NCBI GenBank assembly: GCA_024707015.1
Contig: JANGFR010000004.1
Span: forward strand, 1 to 64,000
DNA length: 64,000 bases
Source of the DNA: Candidatus Culexarchaeum yellowstonense
GTDB lineage: Archaea; Thermoproteota; Methanomethylicia; Culexarchaeales; Culexarchaeaceae
Reading direction: 5' to 3'
Under the pieces are notes generated by a model. The model had not been told where the DNA came from. It did no database searches and saw nothing but the letters and a program-made list of their open reading frames with translations. A program made the position numbers and the translations under genes. Below, piece by piece: positions 35,736-44,773 of the stretch. Numbering within the stretch: position 1 is the stretch's first letter; every line of letters begins with the position of its first letter.

Positions 35736-35924
35736 CTATCCTCGTTTACCAAGCCAGTATATTGCTCCAGCTATCACCCAGCAGATTATTGTGCTTATGG
35801 GTGTGAAGGAGCAGTGGGCGTAGTAGCCTAAGAAGGAGGGTTTACTTGCAGGTGCAGGTATCAGGGTAGCCGCTCCCAGAACGAAGAACACTATTACGCC
35901 AACCCAATAATACCACTTCAACAA
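35736..35924 (-). CDS. small two-helix membrane protein
   Basis: A 62-residue protein with hydrophobic helices at residues 5-22 and 42-57, separated by a short loop containing PAPASKPSFLGYYAHC. No family recognised. It converges on the DUF45 gene with 10 bases between stops. The composition and clean frame support it as real. Confidence 0.55.
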   Translation of the reverse strand: MLKWYYWVGVIVFFVLGAATLIPAPASKPSFLGYYAHCSFTPISTIICWVIAGAIYWLGKRG

Positions 35925-36036
35925 TTTTCATCATTCATTTTCACATTTCCTCAACAATTAAATCTTCCTATGGTCTTGATTTTGGTTAGGTTTAAATGAT
36001 GGATTTTTCGATAATGCTGTTCGGGTGTGAGTTTAA

Positions 36037-36435
36037 ATGGGTGGGAAGGAGCTTTTGCCTTCAACATGTACTTATGCTGATTCCTTGAAATATGCTGGTA
36101 AATGCGGGGAGTTTTTGCGGAGATGGGTTATGGGTGTGATGGCTGGTTTATGTGAGGTGGATGAGGAGACTGCTAGAAGGGTTTTGAGGAGGGCTGGTGA
36201 GGAGTGTTGTAAAGTTTTCTTGGAAGTTTATGGTTATGATTTGAGTGGTCAAGATTTGGATTCTCTAATTAGATTGTTGGGTAGTAGTCCGAGTAGTGGC
36301 TGCTATAGGGTGGATGAATACACCATTATTTATGAGTTTAAATCTGAGCGGTGTGAATGCCCACTTGTTGAGATGGGTGTTGCTGGTTTGTCTTCTAGGC
36401 TTTGCTCAGCATGCTTCACCAATTGGCTTTCATAA
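36037..36435 (+). CDS. cysteine-rich protein, ATC-hydrolase-like C-terminus
   Basis: A 132-residue protein with nine Cys residues. The C-terminal part has ERCECPLVEMG followed by SRLCSACFTNW, a CxCP...CxxCF pattern like that of L-2-amino-thiazoline-4-carboxylate-hydrolase-type and DUF6144-type small proteins, which often bind metal or act as redox sensors. A related theme is seen in the gene at 50405-50968. No operon partner. Assignment tentative. Confidence 0.5.
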   Translation: MGGKELLPSTCTYADSLKYAGKCGEFLRRWVMGVMAGLCEVDEETARRVLRRAGEECCKVFLEVYGYDLSGQDLDSLIRLLGSSPSSGCYRVDEYTIIYEFKSERCECPLVEMGVAGLSSRLCSACFTNWLS

Positions 36436-36593
36436 ATGTTTAGCACAGTAACCAAGAGAAGGGTTAAAGCTGAATTCATTGAGAGTTTGGCAACTGGTGC
36501 ATCTAAATGCACCTTTAAAATAAAACTACTCTAGCAATGATGGGTGAGTTCAAAGCATGCTTATATATCTGAAGTTTATTCTTATATTTTAGG

Positions 36594-37073
36594 ATGAGTA
36601 AATTGGAGGAGGAATCAAGGGAATTAAGGAAAATACAAGATAAGTTATTAGAAGAGATTAGAGAATTTAAGATGGCTCAAGATAAACTTGCATCTATTCT
36701 ATATAAGTTAACACCTCCCATTGAGGAGGAGGCTCTTGATGTGGTAAGAAGGAGGTTAAAGGATGAGTTGGGATTGGATATCAAGCTTGATAAAATCATT
36801 GTGAATGATAGGGAAATAAACGTATATGGTTCATCCGCTGACCTTTGCGTAATAGGTGACGCTATAGTCAAACTTAAAGAGGAAGATGTAAAGGAATTTG
36901 AAGAAAAGATAAAGCTTTTTAGGGAAGTAAAGCCTGAATTGATCAAGTCCAAGATGATAAAGGTAATTTATGTTGATTATGCGTTTCCAGGAGCAGTGAA
37001 TCTTGCAAGGGAGTATGGGATTTGGGTTTTAAATTGGAAGGGGGACATTACACCTATAAAGGTTCATTCATAA
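36594..37073 (+). CDS. coiled-coil protein with DUF3782-like nuclease fold
   Basis: A 159-residue protein: residues 1-40 are coiled coil (EEESRELRKIQDKLLEEIRE), the rest an alpha/beta domain with EINVYGSSADLCVIGDAIVK and later VDYAFPGAVNLAREYGI. This layout matches archaeal DUF3782/DUF1626 proteins, thought to be PD-(D/E)XK-like but often without activity. Here the acidic residues after the first strand are only partly kept. Function unknown. Confidence 0.6.
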   Translation: MSKLEEESRELRKIQDKLLEEIREFKMAQDKLASILYKLTPPIEEEALDVVRRRLKDELGLDIKLDKIIVNDREINVYGSSADLCVIGDAIVKLKEEDVKEFEEKIKLFREVKPELIKSKMIKVIYVDYAFPGAVNLAREYGIWVLNWKGDITPIKVHS

Positions 37074-37209
37074 AAGGGTTTCTGCTTTTTTTTGGGTAAC
37101 TTCCTTGTTCACCCCCTCTCTTCATCCATCGTTTTTTGCTGTTCATTCCTCTAGTTCATGGAAGGGAAAACTTAAATCTATCATAATTATAAGGGCATAG
37201 GGATTTGGG

Positions 37210-37479
37210 GTGATGGAGGTGGAGGGTGAACCTAAACCCCTTGTGAAGTCTGTTTTAAATTTGAAGTTGCCGCCGAAGATTAGGGTTGGAAGAGGGTTCA
37301 GCTTGGGGGAGCTTAAGGAGGCTGGAGTAACGTTAATTGAGGCTAAGAGGCTTGGGATTAGAGTGGATAAGATGAGGAAGAGTGTACATCCATGGAATGT
37401 TGAAGCTTTAAAGAAGCTTAAGGAGGAGAAGTTGAAAGCTAAAGCGAAAACCGAGGGACCCGCTAAACCATCCCAATAA
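37210..37479 (+). CDS. rpl13e: large-subunit ribosomal protein eL13
   Basis: An 89-residue archaeal eL13. GRGFSLGELKEAG (about 27-39) and RLGIRVDKMRKSVHPWNVEA (about 47-66) are its conserved rRNA-binding blocks, followed by a Lys-rich tail. Eukaryotic eL13 is about 210 residues; the short form is found mainly in Thermoproteota and related archaea, which makes the gene a useful taxonomic pointer. It stands alone. Confidence 0.9.
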   Translation: MMEVEGEPKPLVKSVLNLKLPPKIRVGRGFSLGELKEAGVTLIEAKRLGIRVDKMRKSVHPWNVEALKKLKEEKLKAKAKTEGPAKPSQ

Positions 37480-37569
37480 GTAGCGGCTTCTCCCATTTTT
37501 CTATTGGAAAGATGCTTCCATAGAACACTTACACAAACCCCTTACATTATTTTAGCGTAATAGATATAT

Positions 37570-37603
37570 GTTAGGGGGGTAACATTGTTAGGGGGGTAAC
37601 TTT
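37570..37603 (+). repeat. 17-base tandem duplication before the ATPase start
   Basis: GTTAGGGGGGTAAC occurs at 37570-37583 and 37587-37600, period 17 bases. Each copy contains a G-rich ribosome binding site; the second is correctly spaced for the TTG at 37602. The duplication creates two candidate translation entry sites and may have arisen by slippage. Confidence 0.6.
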
Positions 37604-38642
37604 GGGCTACTTCAATCCTGAACCTAAAACTAGGAGGGAAGATTTCTTCGATATGGAGGAGGAGTTGGAGAGGCTTTCAAGGGGGTTGAAGTTTGGGAAG
37701 CTTGTGGTGGTTTCTGGTTTGAGGAGGTATGGTAAAACTTCATTGATACTTACATGTTTAAATGAGGAGGGGTATGATTATTTGTATATTGATTGTAGGC
37801 TTCTTCCACCTGGCATGGTAACTTTGAATTCTATATTGAAGTTGTTTAGGGATGAGTTGGAGAGGAGGGTTTGGGCTAAGAGGGTTTTGAGGAGGGTTGG
37901 GGAGATATCTTTGGGGGATGTTAAGGTGAAGTTTAGGGATGAGGAAACTTTGCTCAGCATATTGCATGCATTGGAGGGGAAGGTGGTGGTTTTGGATGAA
38001 GCTCAAGAGCTTAGGAGGTCTAGGTATAGGTTTGATGGCATACTTGCCTATGCTTATGATCATCTCAACATAAAGTTTATTGTTTCAGGGTCTCAGGTTG
38101 GATTGTTGTATAGGTTTTTGAGGGTTGATGATCCTGAAGCTCCATTGTATGGTAGACCATATATTGAAGTTAGGTTGGGTAGGCTTAGTGAAAGTGATTC
38201 TAGGAGGTTTTTGCTGGAGGGGTTTAAGCAGTGTGGGGTTGAGGTTTCTGAGGGGGAGGTTGAGGAGGCTTTAAGGTGGTTTGATGGTGTGATTGGGTGG
38301 CTCACATATTTTGGGCATTCTAGGGTTGTGGGTGGAGAGAGGCTTCCATCCATAGTGGATAAGGCATCGAAATTGGCTTTAAGTGAACTTGAACATGCCC
38401 TAAAGATATATGGGGTTGCTGAGGGTAGGTATAGGGAGGTTTTAAAGGCTATAGCGTTAACGCATCCAGCAAGGTGGACTCAAATAAAGAGGTGGGTTGA
38501 AGCTAAGCTTGGGAAGATACCAAACAACACCCTAACTGCAATAATCAAGAATTTAATGGATGCAGGGTTTGTGGAGAAGACTTTAGAAGGCTATGTAATT
38601 AGCGACCCAATACTCAGGAATGGTATAATTAGATTTTGGTGA
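37602..38642 (+). CDS. archaeal AAA-type ATPase
   Basis: A 346-residue STAND/archaeal-ATPase protein. GLRRYGKTSLI (about 40-50) is Walker A and KVVVLDEAQELR (about 128-138) Walker B; SGSQVGLL is a sensor region. The C-terminal 90 residues form a winged-helix domain (ARWTQIKRWVEAKLG, then NLMDAGFVEK). Such ATPases are expanded in archaea and often mobile; their partners are unknown. It is followed after six bases by a membrane protein gene and probably co-transcribed. Confidence 0.85.
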   Translation: MGYFNPEPKTRREDFFDMEEELERLSRGLKFGKLVVVSGLRRYGKTSLILTCLNEEGYDYLYIDCRLLPPGMVTLNSILKLFRDELERRVWAKRVLRRVGEISLGDVKVKFRDEETLLSILHALEGKVVVLDEAQELRRSRYRFDGILAYAYDHLNIKFIVSGSQVGLLYRFLRVDDPEAPLYGRPYIEVRLGRLSESDSRRFLLEGFKQCGVEVSEGEVEEALRWFDGVIGWLTYFGHSRVVGGERLPSIVDKASKLALSELEHALKIYGVAEGRYREVLKAIALTHPARWTQIKRWVEAKLGKIPNNTLTAIIKNLMDAGFVEKTLEGYVISDPILRNGIIRFW

Positions 38643-38648
38643 GGGGTT

Positions 38649-38972
38649 ATGGTTAGTGGAGAGGGGTTTGGTGTTAAGCTTGCCCTCACAGTAATTGGGG
38701 TGTTCACATCCACATTAACCCAAATAGCATTCCATTATGCTGTGCATGTTCTGGGTGTAAATTACGTTTATAGGGTGGGTATACATGCACTCAACATAAT
38801 CATGGCCTTGGCAGCTTCACACTTAATCCCAACATGGAGTCTTGGATACATGATATCTTGGGCTATAGGTGGAAGTGTAGCTGTAACTGTGGGTTTGATG
38901 GATCAAATTGAAGTGGCATTATACGTGATTGTGGTAATCATATTAGTTTATAGGATGTTGAGGGGAGGATGA
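38649..38972 (+). CDS. small membrane protein after the ATPase
   Basis: A 107-residue protein with about three transmembrane helices (near 10-30, 45-62 and 65-103). ATG lies seven bases after the ATPase stop with GGGG upstream, so it is cotranscribed. The end overlaps the end of the convergent threonine synthase gene by 30 bases. It could anchor the ATPase at the membrane, which is a guess from position. Confidence 0.6.
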   Translation: MVSGEGFGVKLALTVIGVFTSTLTQIAFHYAVHVLGVNYVYRVGIHALNIIMALAASHLIPTWSLGYMISWAIGGSVAVTVGLMDQIEVALYVIVVIILVYRMLRGG

Positions 38973-40157
38973 TGCATATTGAAGGGCATGTATGAGTGTA
39001 TGTGTATCCTTAAGTCCAAAGCCTGTTATGGGGAGTAGCACAGCATCGTCACCACTAATGACGCCTAAACTTATTAGCCTCTTTAGGGCTGGGTAGACTG
39101 TGGCTGATGTTGGCTCACAGAATATCCCCTCAACCCTCGATAACGCAATGTATCCATCCAGAATTTCTTGGTCGTTAACTTTAACTGCCACTCCCCCAAC
39201 TTTGCGTAAAGCCTTTAGGATCATGTCCCCCTTCGGTGGATTTGCAACTCTAAGTCCACCTGCAATTGTCTCCCCCTCCACCACCGGCTCCACATGTTCA
39301 GCTCCCCTCTCAAAGGCATTTGCTATTGGTGCGCAAGCTTCAGGTTGAACTATATGAAGTTTTGGAAGGCCCCTGATCACATCGGCTTTCAATGCATCCA
39401 TGAATCCAAGGTATGCTCCAAGCATTAAGCTGCCTCCACCCACTGGGAATATTATGTGTTCTGGAATTCTATTGCCAAGCTGTTCTATTACTTCGAAGGC
39501 GAAGCTTCTAAAGCCATCGAGGAAGTATGGACTCCAATTGTGGGAGGCATAGTAGAATAGTCCCTTAGAGTAGTCTCTGAGTATGGCTTTCGAAGTTTCA
39601 CCCCTATCTCCAGGAACCTTAACAACCCTTGCACCATACATGGATATCTGTGCAATCTTATCCATTGGCGTATGTTGGGGGACGTATATTGTGCATTCCA
39701 ATCCAGCTTTAGCTGAGTATGCAGCTATGGATGCCCCAGCATTCCCTGAAGAGTCATCTGCAATCCTCCTTACGCCAAGCCATTTAAGCATTGAAATCAT
39801 TAAGCTACTCCCCCTATCCTTAAGGGAGCCTGTTGGATTCATGTATTCAAGTTTCAAGTAAACCCTCTTAACCCCAAGCCTCCTAGCAATTCCAGTAGCC
39901 TCAACTATTGGCGTTCCACCCTCACCCAAACTCACAATAGACTCGTCTGGAATTCTGGGGAATAGCCTCCTATAACGCCACAAGCCAGAACCATAAAGAC
40001 TCTTAAACCCCTCCAAGATATGGTTTTCCGCGTATTCGAGGATTAATGGGGAACCGCATACTCCACATTTAAGGGCAGTTAAATCTTCAACAACCCCTCC
40101 ACAACCAAGACACTTCAAACTAAAACCAATATCAGCCAATCCAGAAACACCAAACAT
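38943..40157 (-). CDS. thrC: threonine synthase
   Basis: A 404-residue PLP enzyme converting O-phosphohomoserine to threonine. An N-terminal zinc ribbon (CLGCGG, CGVCG, residues 16-36) precedes the fold type II core; NPTGSLKDRGS (about 106-116) holds the PLP lysine, DSSGNAGASIAAY binds the cofactor, and PVGGGSLMLG is the phosphate loop. Length and domain order match archaeal ThrC. It is not next to other threonine genes. Confidence 0.88.
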   Translation of the reverse strand: MFGVSGLADIGFSLKCLGCGGVVEDLTALKCGVCGSPLILEYAENHILEGFKSLYGSGLWRYRRLFPRIPDESIVSLGEGGTPIVEATGIARRLGVKRVYLKLEYMNPTGSLKDRGSSLMISMLKWLGVRRIADDSSGNAGASIAAYSAKAGLECTIYVPQHTPMDKIAQISMYGARVVKVPGDRGETSKAILRDYSKGLFYYASHNWSPYFLDGFRSFAFEVIEQLGNRIPEHIIFPVGGGSLMLGAYLGFMDALKADVIRGLPKLHIVQPEACAPIANAFERGAEHVEPVVEGETIAGGLRVANPPKGDMILKALRKVGGVAVKVNDQEILDGYIALSRVEGIFCEPTSATVYPALKRLISLGVISGDDAVLLPITGFGLKDTHTLIHALQYASSSPQHPIN

Positions 40158-40177
40158 AATCTATCATAATTTAGAAT

Positions 40178-40858
40178 TTAAGGGTTGAGCTTTGAACCGC
40201 TTAGGCTGGAGCTCTTCTCCAAAACCCTCCTCTCAACAATGCCATTCTCCCTCATATACTTCTTAAGCCTCCTAAGGTAATGCTCATAACTCATCTTAAT
40301 CCCACGGTCAGTTACAAGCCACCTCCAAACAGCCCTCTTAGTCCAACCCTGCTCAATCCTCCTCACAATCTCCCTCATGGGAAGCTGAACTTCAGGCCTC
40401 CCCTTACGCTTCCCAGCCTCCCAAGCGGCAATCTGTCTCTCCCTAATACGCCTACGCTCAAACTCAGCCACCCAACTCAAAATGCTAAGGATTAGTTTGC
40501 GGATATTCAAGTCTAGGGTTTGAAGCCACTCCTCCCTAACACTTAAAACCTTAACCCCCCTCTCCTCCAAACCAAGAATAGTATCCACAGTATCCCTCAT
40601 ATCACGCCCAATACGGTCCACAGCAAAAACTATGACTGCATCGGGCTTAAGCTGATCAAGTTCACTAAGCAATTGACTGGCAGCAGGCCTATCACGGAAA
40701 GGCTTACCACCACTAACCCCCCTATCAATATAAACCTTCAAAACCCTAACACCAAGCCTAGATGCAAACCCCTCCACAGCCCTCAACTGAACATCCTCAT
40801 CCTGCTCCCTAGTACTAACACGAACATAAACCACAGCACTAAAAACACTAGACATCAA
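40178..40858 (-). CDS. serine recombinase (resolvase family)
   Basis: A 226-residue site-specific recombinase. AVVYVRVSTREQDEDVQLRA has the nucleophile Ser (about residue 15); DRGVSGGKPFRDRPA, VFAVDRIGRDMRD and the E-helix RKLILSILSWVAEFERRRIRERQ are typical of the resolvase/invertase catalytic domain. A short C-terminal HTH-like region follows. Archaeal relatives occur in IS607-type elements and plasmids, but no TnpB gene lies beside it. It may be a solitary remnant of an element. Confidence 0.88.
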   Translation of the reverse strand: MMSSVFSAVVYVRVSTREQDEDVQLRAVEGFASRLGVRVLKVYIDRGVSGGKPFRDRPAASQLLSELDQLKPDAVIVFAVDRIGRDMRDTVDTILGLEERGVKVLSVREEWLQTLDLNIRKLILSILSWVAEFERRRIRERQIAAWEAGKRKGRPEVQLPMREIVRRIEQGWTKRAVWRWLVTDRGIKMSYEHYLRRLKKYMRENGIVERRVLEKSSSLSGSKLNP

Positions 40859-40911
40859 AAAACACTATAACACAAGAGCATATAACAATTTCCAATAAGA
40901 ATGCGAAAAAC

Positions 40912-40973
40912 GAAAAATATATATATATCCAATAAATTTCCTCTACAGTATACTAAACCTCAATTGGAGGTGA
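40912..40973 (+). promoter_or_regulatory. strong promoter and full Shine-Dalgarno site of the filament operon
   Basis: An AT run (AAAAATATATATATATCC, about 40913-40930) serves as TATA element, and GGAGGTGA at 40966-40973 is a full match to the anti-SD of 16S rRNA, seven bases before the ATG at 40981. Both point to high expression, as expected for a surface structural protein. Confidence 0.6.
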
Positions 40974-40980
40974 AACATAA

Positions 40981-41571
40981 ATGGATGATACTAGAAGAGC
41001 AGTAGTATTGGCTTTGGCGGCAACCATAATACTAAGCATAGCCTTCTCAAGCGTCTTCGTCTACTACCCAATAACAGCACAAATCAGCCCAGTAGAAACA
41101 CCGGTAAAACTAGGGTATGGAAGCAATGCTGGGAGACCTGATCTTAGCAACACAATATCTGTGACTATAGGTTCTAACAATGCAAGTGCTACAATAACTA
41201 TACACCCAACATACCAAGTATCATACTATAGAAATATAACCATAATAAAAAATACTGACAGCAAAGCCTATAAGGTGATGTTAAATGTGAGTAGTACTAT
41301 GAATGGTTTGCCTGCGAATTCAAAAGCAAAACTATACGTGTTCGCTAAAGGACATGCTAGAGGTTTTAGTGGATGGCCAATAGAAAATCTTGAACCAGCA
41401 TTAGGCAATTATATCACATCCTTGGATCTGACAACGACAAGCACTACATCAGAATTCGACTTGACTGCTGGTGCTATCGTGGAGATAGATATCTTGATAT
41501 ACATACCAGAAGGTACTTCACCACCCAGCTCAGCAACAGCAAATATATACTTGAGGTACACGCCGAGTTAG
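40981..41571 (+). CDS. secreted TasA-like filament subunit (putative)
   Basis: A 196-residue protein with a short charged N-terminus, a hydrophobic helix (about 8-24) and then VFVYYPITAQISPVE, followed by a Ser/Thr/Asn-rich beta domain. The same VxVYxPIxxxISP start and the same C-terminal beta domain occur in the next gene, and a signal peptidase follows. This setting resembles archaeal bundling pili and threads, whose subunits are related to bacterial TasA. There is no type III (pilin) signal. It is most likely a donor-strand-type surface filament protein. Confidence 0.65.
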   Translation: MDDTRRAVVLALAATIILSIAFSSVFVYYPITAQISPVETPVKLGYGSNAGRPDLSNTISVTIGSNNASATITIHPTYQVSYYRNITIIKNTDSKAYKVMLNVSSTMNGLPANSKAKLYVFAKGHARGFSGWPIENLEPALGNYITSLDLTTTSTTSEFDLTAGAIVEIDILIYIPEGTSPPSSATANIYLRYTPS

Positions 41572-41652
41572 GTGTAGCTTTCCATAACCCTTAACATCCC
41601 CAAATTTTTTAATTGTTGGTTGATGCATCTTCATTATTGTTGGGTGGTGTGG

Positions 41653-43161
41653 ATGGATGTGGATGCATTAAGAATGTGCTTCCCGGTTATGCTGGTAGCT
41701 TCATTAATATTTGTTTTCAATTGTGCATATGCATCTGTCTTGGTTTATTCGCCTATATCCACATCCATCTCCCCAGCATCTCCACCCATAATCCTCATTG
41801 ATGGGGATTACAAATTAACATTCACTGGGATTAGTAGGAGTGGTAGGGGGGCTTCTGTATACACTGATTTTGAGACTTACCCAATTTCAGGCTGGGCTAG
41901 CAGTGGGGGTTCTTGGAGTCTCGCCAGTGGCGGCGGGTATAAGGGGAATGCTTTAAGTGGAAGTGATATTGATGATGGAGGTTTAGGGGGAACCGCGGAA
42001 TACTATTATAATTCACCATTAAGTTATACTTCAGCATGGGTTTCAGTTAAAGTAAAACTTGTTAGCGGAAACTCATACTATGGAATCATATTAATGAATT
42101 CTGGAAAGAATAGAGCGTACACTGTGGATATATTTGTTCCGTCAAGTGGCACTCGTAGATTGGATGTTTGGAGTTATAATGTGGAAACTTTGGGTGGTTG
42201 GTCTCGTCTTGCGTATGTAAATTTGCCTGGAAGCTTTAATCCAAGTGGATGGTATGTTATAGTTGTAAATTATGCTGTTACTGGTAGTGCAGTTAACATT
42301 TATGTGTGGCTTTATGATTTGAGTGGGAGTCTAGTGGCATATTTAAGTGCCAGTAGCACTAGCGCTAGGAGGTTTACACCAGCATACATTGGTGTTGATG
42401 TTGATTGGACAACTAGTGTTGGGGGGAGTAGGGGGACTGTTTATTTCGATGATTTCATAATATCCACCAGTGATCCTAGGAGTGTGGTTTTTAATGGTCT
42501 TCCAGGATCTGGATATACTGTTGCAATTATTGATAGTTTTGGTGGTTTAGTGAATGAAACTGCTTCTACGGGTTCTTCCCTAACATTGGGTGTTGTAAGT
42601 GATGTTGTGGTGGGTACTGGTTCTGATGGGAAGGTGATGGTTTCATTTCCAAATGGTTTCACAGGCTTAAACTACACTGTACCCTCATCTGATGCTATAC
42701 TTGGCGGGGACACTTATACCTTAACATATTCTTCCATAACGTGTAGTTTTGGTTCCAATAGAACTTCTGCCAGTGTCTCGATGAGTCTTTCTAGTTCCAG
42801 CCTATTTTTGAGTGGTGCAGTCCCCATTAAGGTTAGTAATCTGGATTCCAGGAGTTATTATTTGAGGCTTATTATGGATTCTTCATCAGTAATCCCCTCA
42901 ACGCTTAATGTTAATGTTACCCTCGCCATATCCCCCTCAAACATGGCTTCCCCAATTAGGGTGTCTTCTGGAAGTATACTTAATAGCGCCACTGGCTGGC
43001 TCACCATATCTGCTGGCTCAATTGTATATGTTTATGTCACTGGATACTTTTCTTCCAGTGGGGGGAGTGCAACGATGAAATTGTATTTGGAGTATTCCAC
43101 GCTTCCAAATGGGCAGGGGGTTAACGTATACTACCCAATAACTGTTAATTTAGGGTCTTAG
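41653..43161 (+). CDS. secreted LamG-like plus TasA-like surface protein
   Basis: A 502-residue protein. ATG 41653 follows GGTGGTG and is better than upstream starts. After a signal helix (10-25) and VLVYSPISTSISP comes a beta-sandwich of about 180 residues resembling LamG/concanavalin folds (DFETYPISGWASSGGSWSL, later GTVYFDDFIIS). The C-terminal 140 residues repeat the domain of the preceding subunit: ASVSMSLSS, DSRSYYLRLIMDSS, ISAGSIVYVYVTGY. It may be an adhesin or capping subunit of the filament, with the sandwich domain binding sugars. Confidence 0.65.
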   Translation: MDVDALRMCFPVMLVASLIFVFNCAYASVLVYSPISTSISPASPPIILIDGDYKLTFTGISRSGRGASVYTDFETYPISGWASSGGSWSLASGGGYKGNALSGSDIDDGGLGGTAEYYYNSPLSYTSAWVSVKVKLVSGNSYYGIILMNSGKNRAYTVDIFVPSSGTRRLDVWSYNVETLGGWSRLAYVNLPGSFNPSGWYVIVVNYAVTGSAVNIYVWLYDLSGSLVAYLSASSTSARRFTPAYIGVDVDWTTSVGGSRGTVYFDDFIISTSDPRSVVFNGLPGSGYTVAIIDSFGGLVNETASTGSSLTLGVVSDVVVGTGSDGKVMVSFPNGFTGLNYTVPSSDAILGGDTYTLTYSSITCSFGSNRTSASVSMSLSSSSLFLSGAVPIKVSNLDSRSYYLRLIMDSSSVIPSTLNVNVTLAISPSNMASPIRVSSGSILNSATGWLTISAGSIVYVYVTGYFSSSGGSATMKLYLEYSTLPNGQGVNVYYPITVNLGS

Positions 43162-43163
43162 CC

Positions 43164-44213
43164 ATGAAGCTTTCCAGGGAATTACCATATTTGGCTTTAG
43201 CATTGATGACTTTGATTATTGCTTCAAGGTTTCTCCCAATCCCCTTTGGAATTTTCACTGTGGCTTCAGGCTCCATGCTTCCCACGATAAGGGTTTTGGA
43301 TATGGTTGTGGTTTTTGGTAGAGATATACATGTTGGGGATATTGTTGCTTGGGCCGCTAACCCAACGTACTGCGTTATACATAGGGTTGTCAATGTTACG
43401 GATAGGTATGTGATAACTAAGGGGGATGCCAATCCAGTTCCAGATCCACCAATGCCATTGGAGGCTGTTAAAGGTAGAGTTGTAATGATAATTCCAAGGG
43501 AGCTTTGGATATCTGTTTTAGCAGTCTCATTGATATATTTTGCTTACACCAGTAGGAGGATTATACATTTATCGAGGAATGCAATGATCTATATGCCCAT
43601 ACTCGTATACGTTTTGATAGTTTCATTCAGCATATTCACATTTGCAGCTCAAACAAGCATCCCCCTAATATTGAAGCAGCCAATAATGCACTTATCCAGA
43701 TATGGGATTATTGATTTGAATGGGACTTGCACTTTAACCATAAAATATTATTGTGAGGGGCTTACGCTACTAAATGTTTCAAGTGTGGAGCTTTATGGGA
43801 CGCCAATTCAAAGGTATGGTTATAATGCGAACACCCTCCTAATTGAGATTCCATGGGATTACGCCCTCTTCGCAGCCTCCACGGGGGCTAGGTTGGACGT
43901 CACTGTGAAAGCATATTTAACTCGGGAGGGGTTTCTGGTGGGCTCATATAGTGTGCCCATAACACTGCAAAAACCAGTATTCAAGGTGGAGAATGGAAGT
44001 CTAATAATATATAATCCAAACATCTTCCCCCTCAAATTCAATATAACATGGATTTATGCGAATTTCGGGGAGCCTTGGAAGTATAATTCCACCACAGCAA
44101 TAATTGTTATGGGGGTTGGAAGGTTTGATCCGCCGAAAGCTCAATACATCTACGTGGATGTGCGGTATATGTGGCTTGGAGCAACATTCTATGAGAGGTT
44201 GAGGGTGAAATGA
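43164..44213 (+). CDS. signal peptidase I, archaeal SipW/Sec11 type, with long C-terminal extension
   Basis: A 349-residue membrane peptidase. S37 in SGSMLP, H73 in YCVIHRV and D88 in TKGDAN form the Ser/His/Asp set of Sec11-like enzymes; bacterial LepB would have Lys instead of His. Membrane helices lie near 8-25, 112-130 and 143-165. Residues 180-349 are an extra beta-rich extracytoplasmic domain not found in ordinary signal peptidases. It starts two bases after the preceding stop and probably processes the two upstream proteins, as SipW does for TasA in Bacillus. Confidence 0.8.
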   Translation: MKLSRELPYLALALMTLIIASRFLPIPFGIFTVASGSMLPTIRVLDMVVVFGRDIHVGDIVAWAANPTYCVIHRVVNVTDRYVITKGDANPVPDPPMPLEAVKGRVVMIIPRELWISVLAVSLIYFAYTSRRIIHLSRNAMIYMPILVYVLIVSFSIFTFAAQTSIPLILKQPIMHLSRYGIIDLNGTCTLTIKYYCEGLTLLNVSSVELYGTPIQRYGYNANTLLIEIPWDYALFAASTGARLDVTVKAYLTREGFLVGSYSVPITLQKPVFKVENGSLIIYNPNIFPLKFNITWIYANFGEPWKYNSTTAIIVMGVGRFDPPKAQYIYVDVRYMWLGATFYERLRVK

Positions 44214-44737
44214 AGCCGCTGACAGCCTTGAGAATATTATTGGTGGCTTTATCTGTAATTGAAATATCCATGGAGGTATTAGCCCTCACCACACCCATAA
44301 CTGTGTTTTCAGGGGGGATTAGGGGGTATGTATCCCTCACAAGACACGAAATATACTATCTAGGGGAGAAGATTCCAAGTGGAGTATTGGATTACGTGAA
44401 TACAATTGCACTGGTATCATCAATTGCCATAGCGCTACAAATACTGGCAACTTTACTCATAGCTAGAGGACTACCATTAATACTATCCTTCGCCTTCACA
44501 CTACCATCCATACCATTCCAAGCCATTCTAAGAGGATTAACATACCTAGCTAAAATAGAGATATCAACATTAACATTTTCAACAGAAATACAAACCACAG
44601 CTGGAAAAATAACCTTCCCCCCACTAACTGTAAGGTGGGGATACATGGAAACCATCATGATGCTACAAATAATAATTGCAATCCCCCTACTAGCACTATT
44701 AGTTACGGGAATATTGATGGAAGCAAAATCAAAATAA
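44210..44737 (+). CDS. membrane protein of the filament operon
   Basis: A 175-residue protein with hydrophobic helices near 5-28, 65-85, 88-110 and 150-170 and a short outer loop between. Its ATG overlaps the stop of the signal peptidase gene (ATGA), so it is the last gene of the operon. No known domain. It could assist export or anchoring of the filament. Confidence 0.6.
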   Translation: MKPLTALRILLVALSVIEISMEVLALTTPITVFSGGIRGYVSLTRHEIYYLGEKIPSGVLDYVNTIALVSSIAIALQILATLLIARGLPLILSFAFTLPSIPFQAILRGLTYLAKIEISTLTFSTEIQTTAGKITFPPLTVRWGYMETIMMLQIIIAIPLLALLVTGILMEAKSK

Positions 44738-44773
44738 ATAAATTTAAGCATTAACCTCACATTTCATGTTTGT

